This document shows, one piece after another, positions 13,402 through 14,089 of a DNA stretch of 14,089 nt (the first letter of the stretch is position 1; each line of letters begins with the position of its first letter). A model generated the notes under the pieces. That model did not search any database and was not told where the DNA came from. It was given only the letters and a program-made list of their open reading frames with translations. The translations under genes and the position numbers were made by a program. Source of the stretch: an uncultured Prevotella sp. (GTDB lineage Bacteria > Bacteroidota > Bacteroidia > Bacteroidales > Bacteroidaceae); assembly GCA_905198745.1 (NCBI GenBank), contig CAJKDU010000052.1, positions 1 through 14,089 of the forward strand. Direction: 5' to 3'.

Positions 13402-13793
13402 TATTTTCCGAGAAAAGATTATCCTTCTCTTTCTTGTCTTTCGCCTTGCCTGTCTGTTGCGGAGTATTCTCTATGTGGAAATGTCTGATAGTCATGTGCT
13501 TCCACCACACACAACATCGTCTGTTGCTGACAGCCGGCCAATGTCACACTTTGCTCACGCGCGCGTATGCGCGCGCAGGTAAAGATTTTCCATTTTCTCC
13601 ATCATCTATCACTTTTGGCATGTTTTGAAGAGGTAAGGTCTTGACAATGAGCGCTATAACTGGAGTGATAGATGCAAAAAAATCTATCACTTATCTATCA
13701 CTATCTATCACTCTTGGGGGAGGTTTCCGGAATTTGAAGTGACGATTGTGTGTCTATGTTTATCCGAAACAGAAAAGCGGACTGAGTAGAGGT

Positions 13794-13913
13794 CGGGCTT
13801 TCAGCCCGCATGCCATGCAATCCAAACACCACGATATTAGGTGTCACTCCAAGTCACGGATGAGCCTTTTTCGTAAAAAATGGTGGTGCGCTGTGTCGAT
13901 TGACCATGCGGGC
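13794..13913. repeat. nested inverted repeats inside copy B
   Basis: CGGGCT-TTC-AGCCCG (13794-13808) is a short hairpin. Overlapping it, GCCCGCATG (13804-13812) pairs with CATGCGGGC (13905-13913). Inside that, CACCAC (13826-13831) can pair with GTGGTG (13883-13888) or, as ACACC, with GGTGT (13840-13844). The nested arrangement suggests a structured RNA or a separate small repeat inserted within copy B. Confidence 0.55.
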
Positions 13914-13925
13914 ATATGTTAAACG

Positions 13926-13990
13926 GAGTGCCCAAAATGCATCCCTCGGTTTGGGCACTCGATGCCCACGCCGTGGGCAATGAGTGCCCA
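13926..13990. promoter_or_regulatory. three-arm alternative-pairing palindrome set (copy B)
   Basis: GAGTGCCCA occurs at 13926-13934 and 13982-13990, with TGGGCACTC at 13952-13960. The inner hairpin GCCCAC-GCC-GTGGGC (13964-13978) is fully paired, whereas copy A has an A-C mismatch in the same place. The bases around arms 1 and 2 differ freely between copies while the arms are identical. Confidence 0.6.
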
Positions 13991-14089
13991 GGCTCTTGGA
14001 CTATCCTTGAACGTGCCGTTAACGGGTTGCAAACGGCTCACCAGATAAACATGGGGGGAGTTTTCTGATTCTATAGAAAATTTGTACCT

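Larger units (their letters stand above)
13556..13993 (+). repeat. modular non-coding repeat element, copy B
   Basis: It has the same modules and order as copy A: a 22-base alternating purine-pyrimidine tract (13556-13577); GTAAAGATTTTC (13579-13590); ATCTATCACTTTT (13605-13617); the inverted repeat GGAGTGATAGATG with three right-arm units of ATCTATCACT type (13662-13713); and the GAGTGCCCA / TGGGCACTC / GAGTGCCCA set (13926-13990), ending AGGC. Between the last two modules it carries about 210 bases, against about 27 in copy A. The region from 13338 to the end has no credible gene. Confidence 0.8.

Noticed and set aside
13328..13510. 60-codon minus-strand open frame upstream of the tRNA
   Set aside because: It overlaps the tRNA 5' end and its well-formed promoter, and has no recognisable sequence.

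Overview
The window looks like the chromosome of a Bacteroidales bacterium, most likely Prevotella or a close relative (Segatella). The reasons are repeated TAnnTTTG-type -7 promoter elements, A-rich rather than Shine-Dalgarno translation starts, and the protein families present: PCMD with a calycin-like domain, DUF2851, DUF3332, BspA-type leucine-rich repeats, CE8 pectinesterase and ECF sigma. All family names come from reading the translated sequence; no database search was run.

Layout. Positions 1-1760 hold a secreted two-domain protein with a T9SS-like C-terminal tail and a strong terminator. Positions 1760-2175 are gene-free and carry copy A of a modular repeat. At 2252-2557 (minus) is a stand-alone STAS anti-sigma-factor antagonist. 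It is divergent from a plus-strand cluster of DUF2851, a hotdog-fold thioesterase and dprA (2679-5555), followed by a DUF3332 lipoprotein with its own promoter (5677-6231). A shared bidirectional terminator separates this from a minus-strand M16 zinc peptidase (6300-7541). Next is a plus-strand lipoprotein resembling protein-glutaminases (7888-9105). Its 3' part runs antisense into a minus-strand BspA-like secreted protein (8899-10689). Divergent from that is a secreted pectinesterase-like protein (10948-12447) with a strong terminator. From 12450 to the end the DNA is accessory in character: a 22-bp tandem repeat, a frameshifted and truncated ECF sigma pseudogene, a CAU-anticodon tRNA (minus), and about 750 bases without genes that hold copy B of the modular repeat.

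Main points of interest. (1) Two copies of a non-coding, same-orientation modular element occur about 11.7 kb apart. Each has an alternating purine-pyrimidine CG tract, AGTGATAGAT direct and inverted repeats, and a three-arm palindrome set in which one central arm can pair with either neighbour, giving mutually exclusive hairpins. A fragment of the same AGTGATAGAT repeat sits exactly where the ECF sigma pseudogene is broken. (2) The glutaminase-like lipoprotein keeps its Cys motif but loses family resemblance exactly where the catalytic His is expected, a few bases from the stop codon of the convergent BspA-like gene. This suggests a recombination junction. The remaining genes look like ordinary housekeeping or envelope genes of the group.
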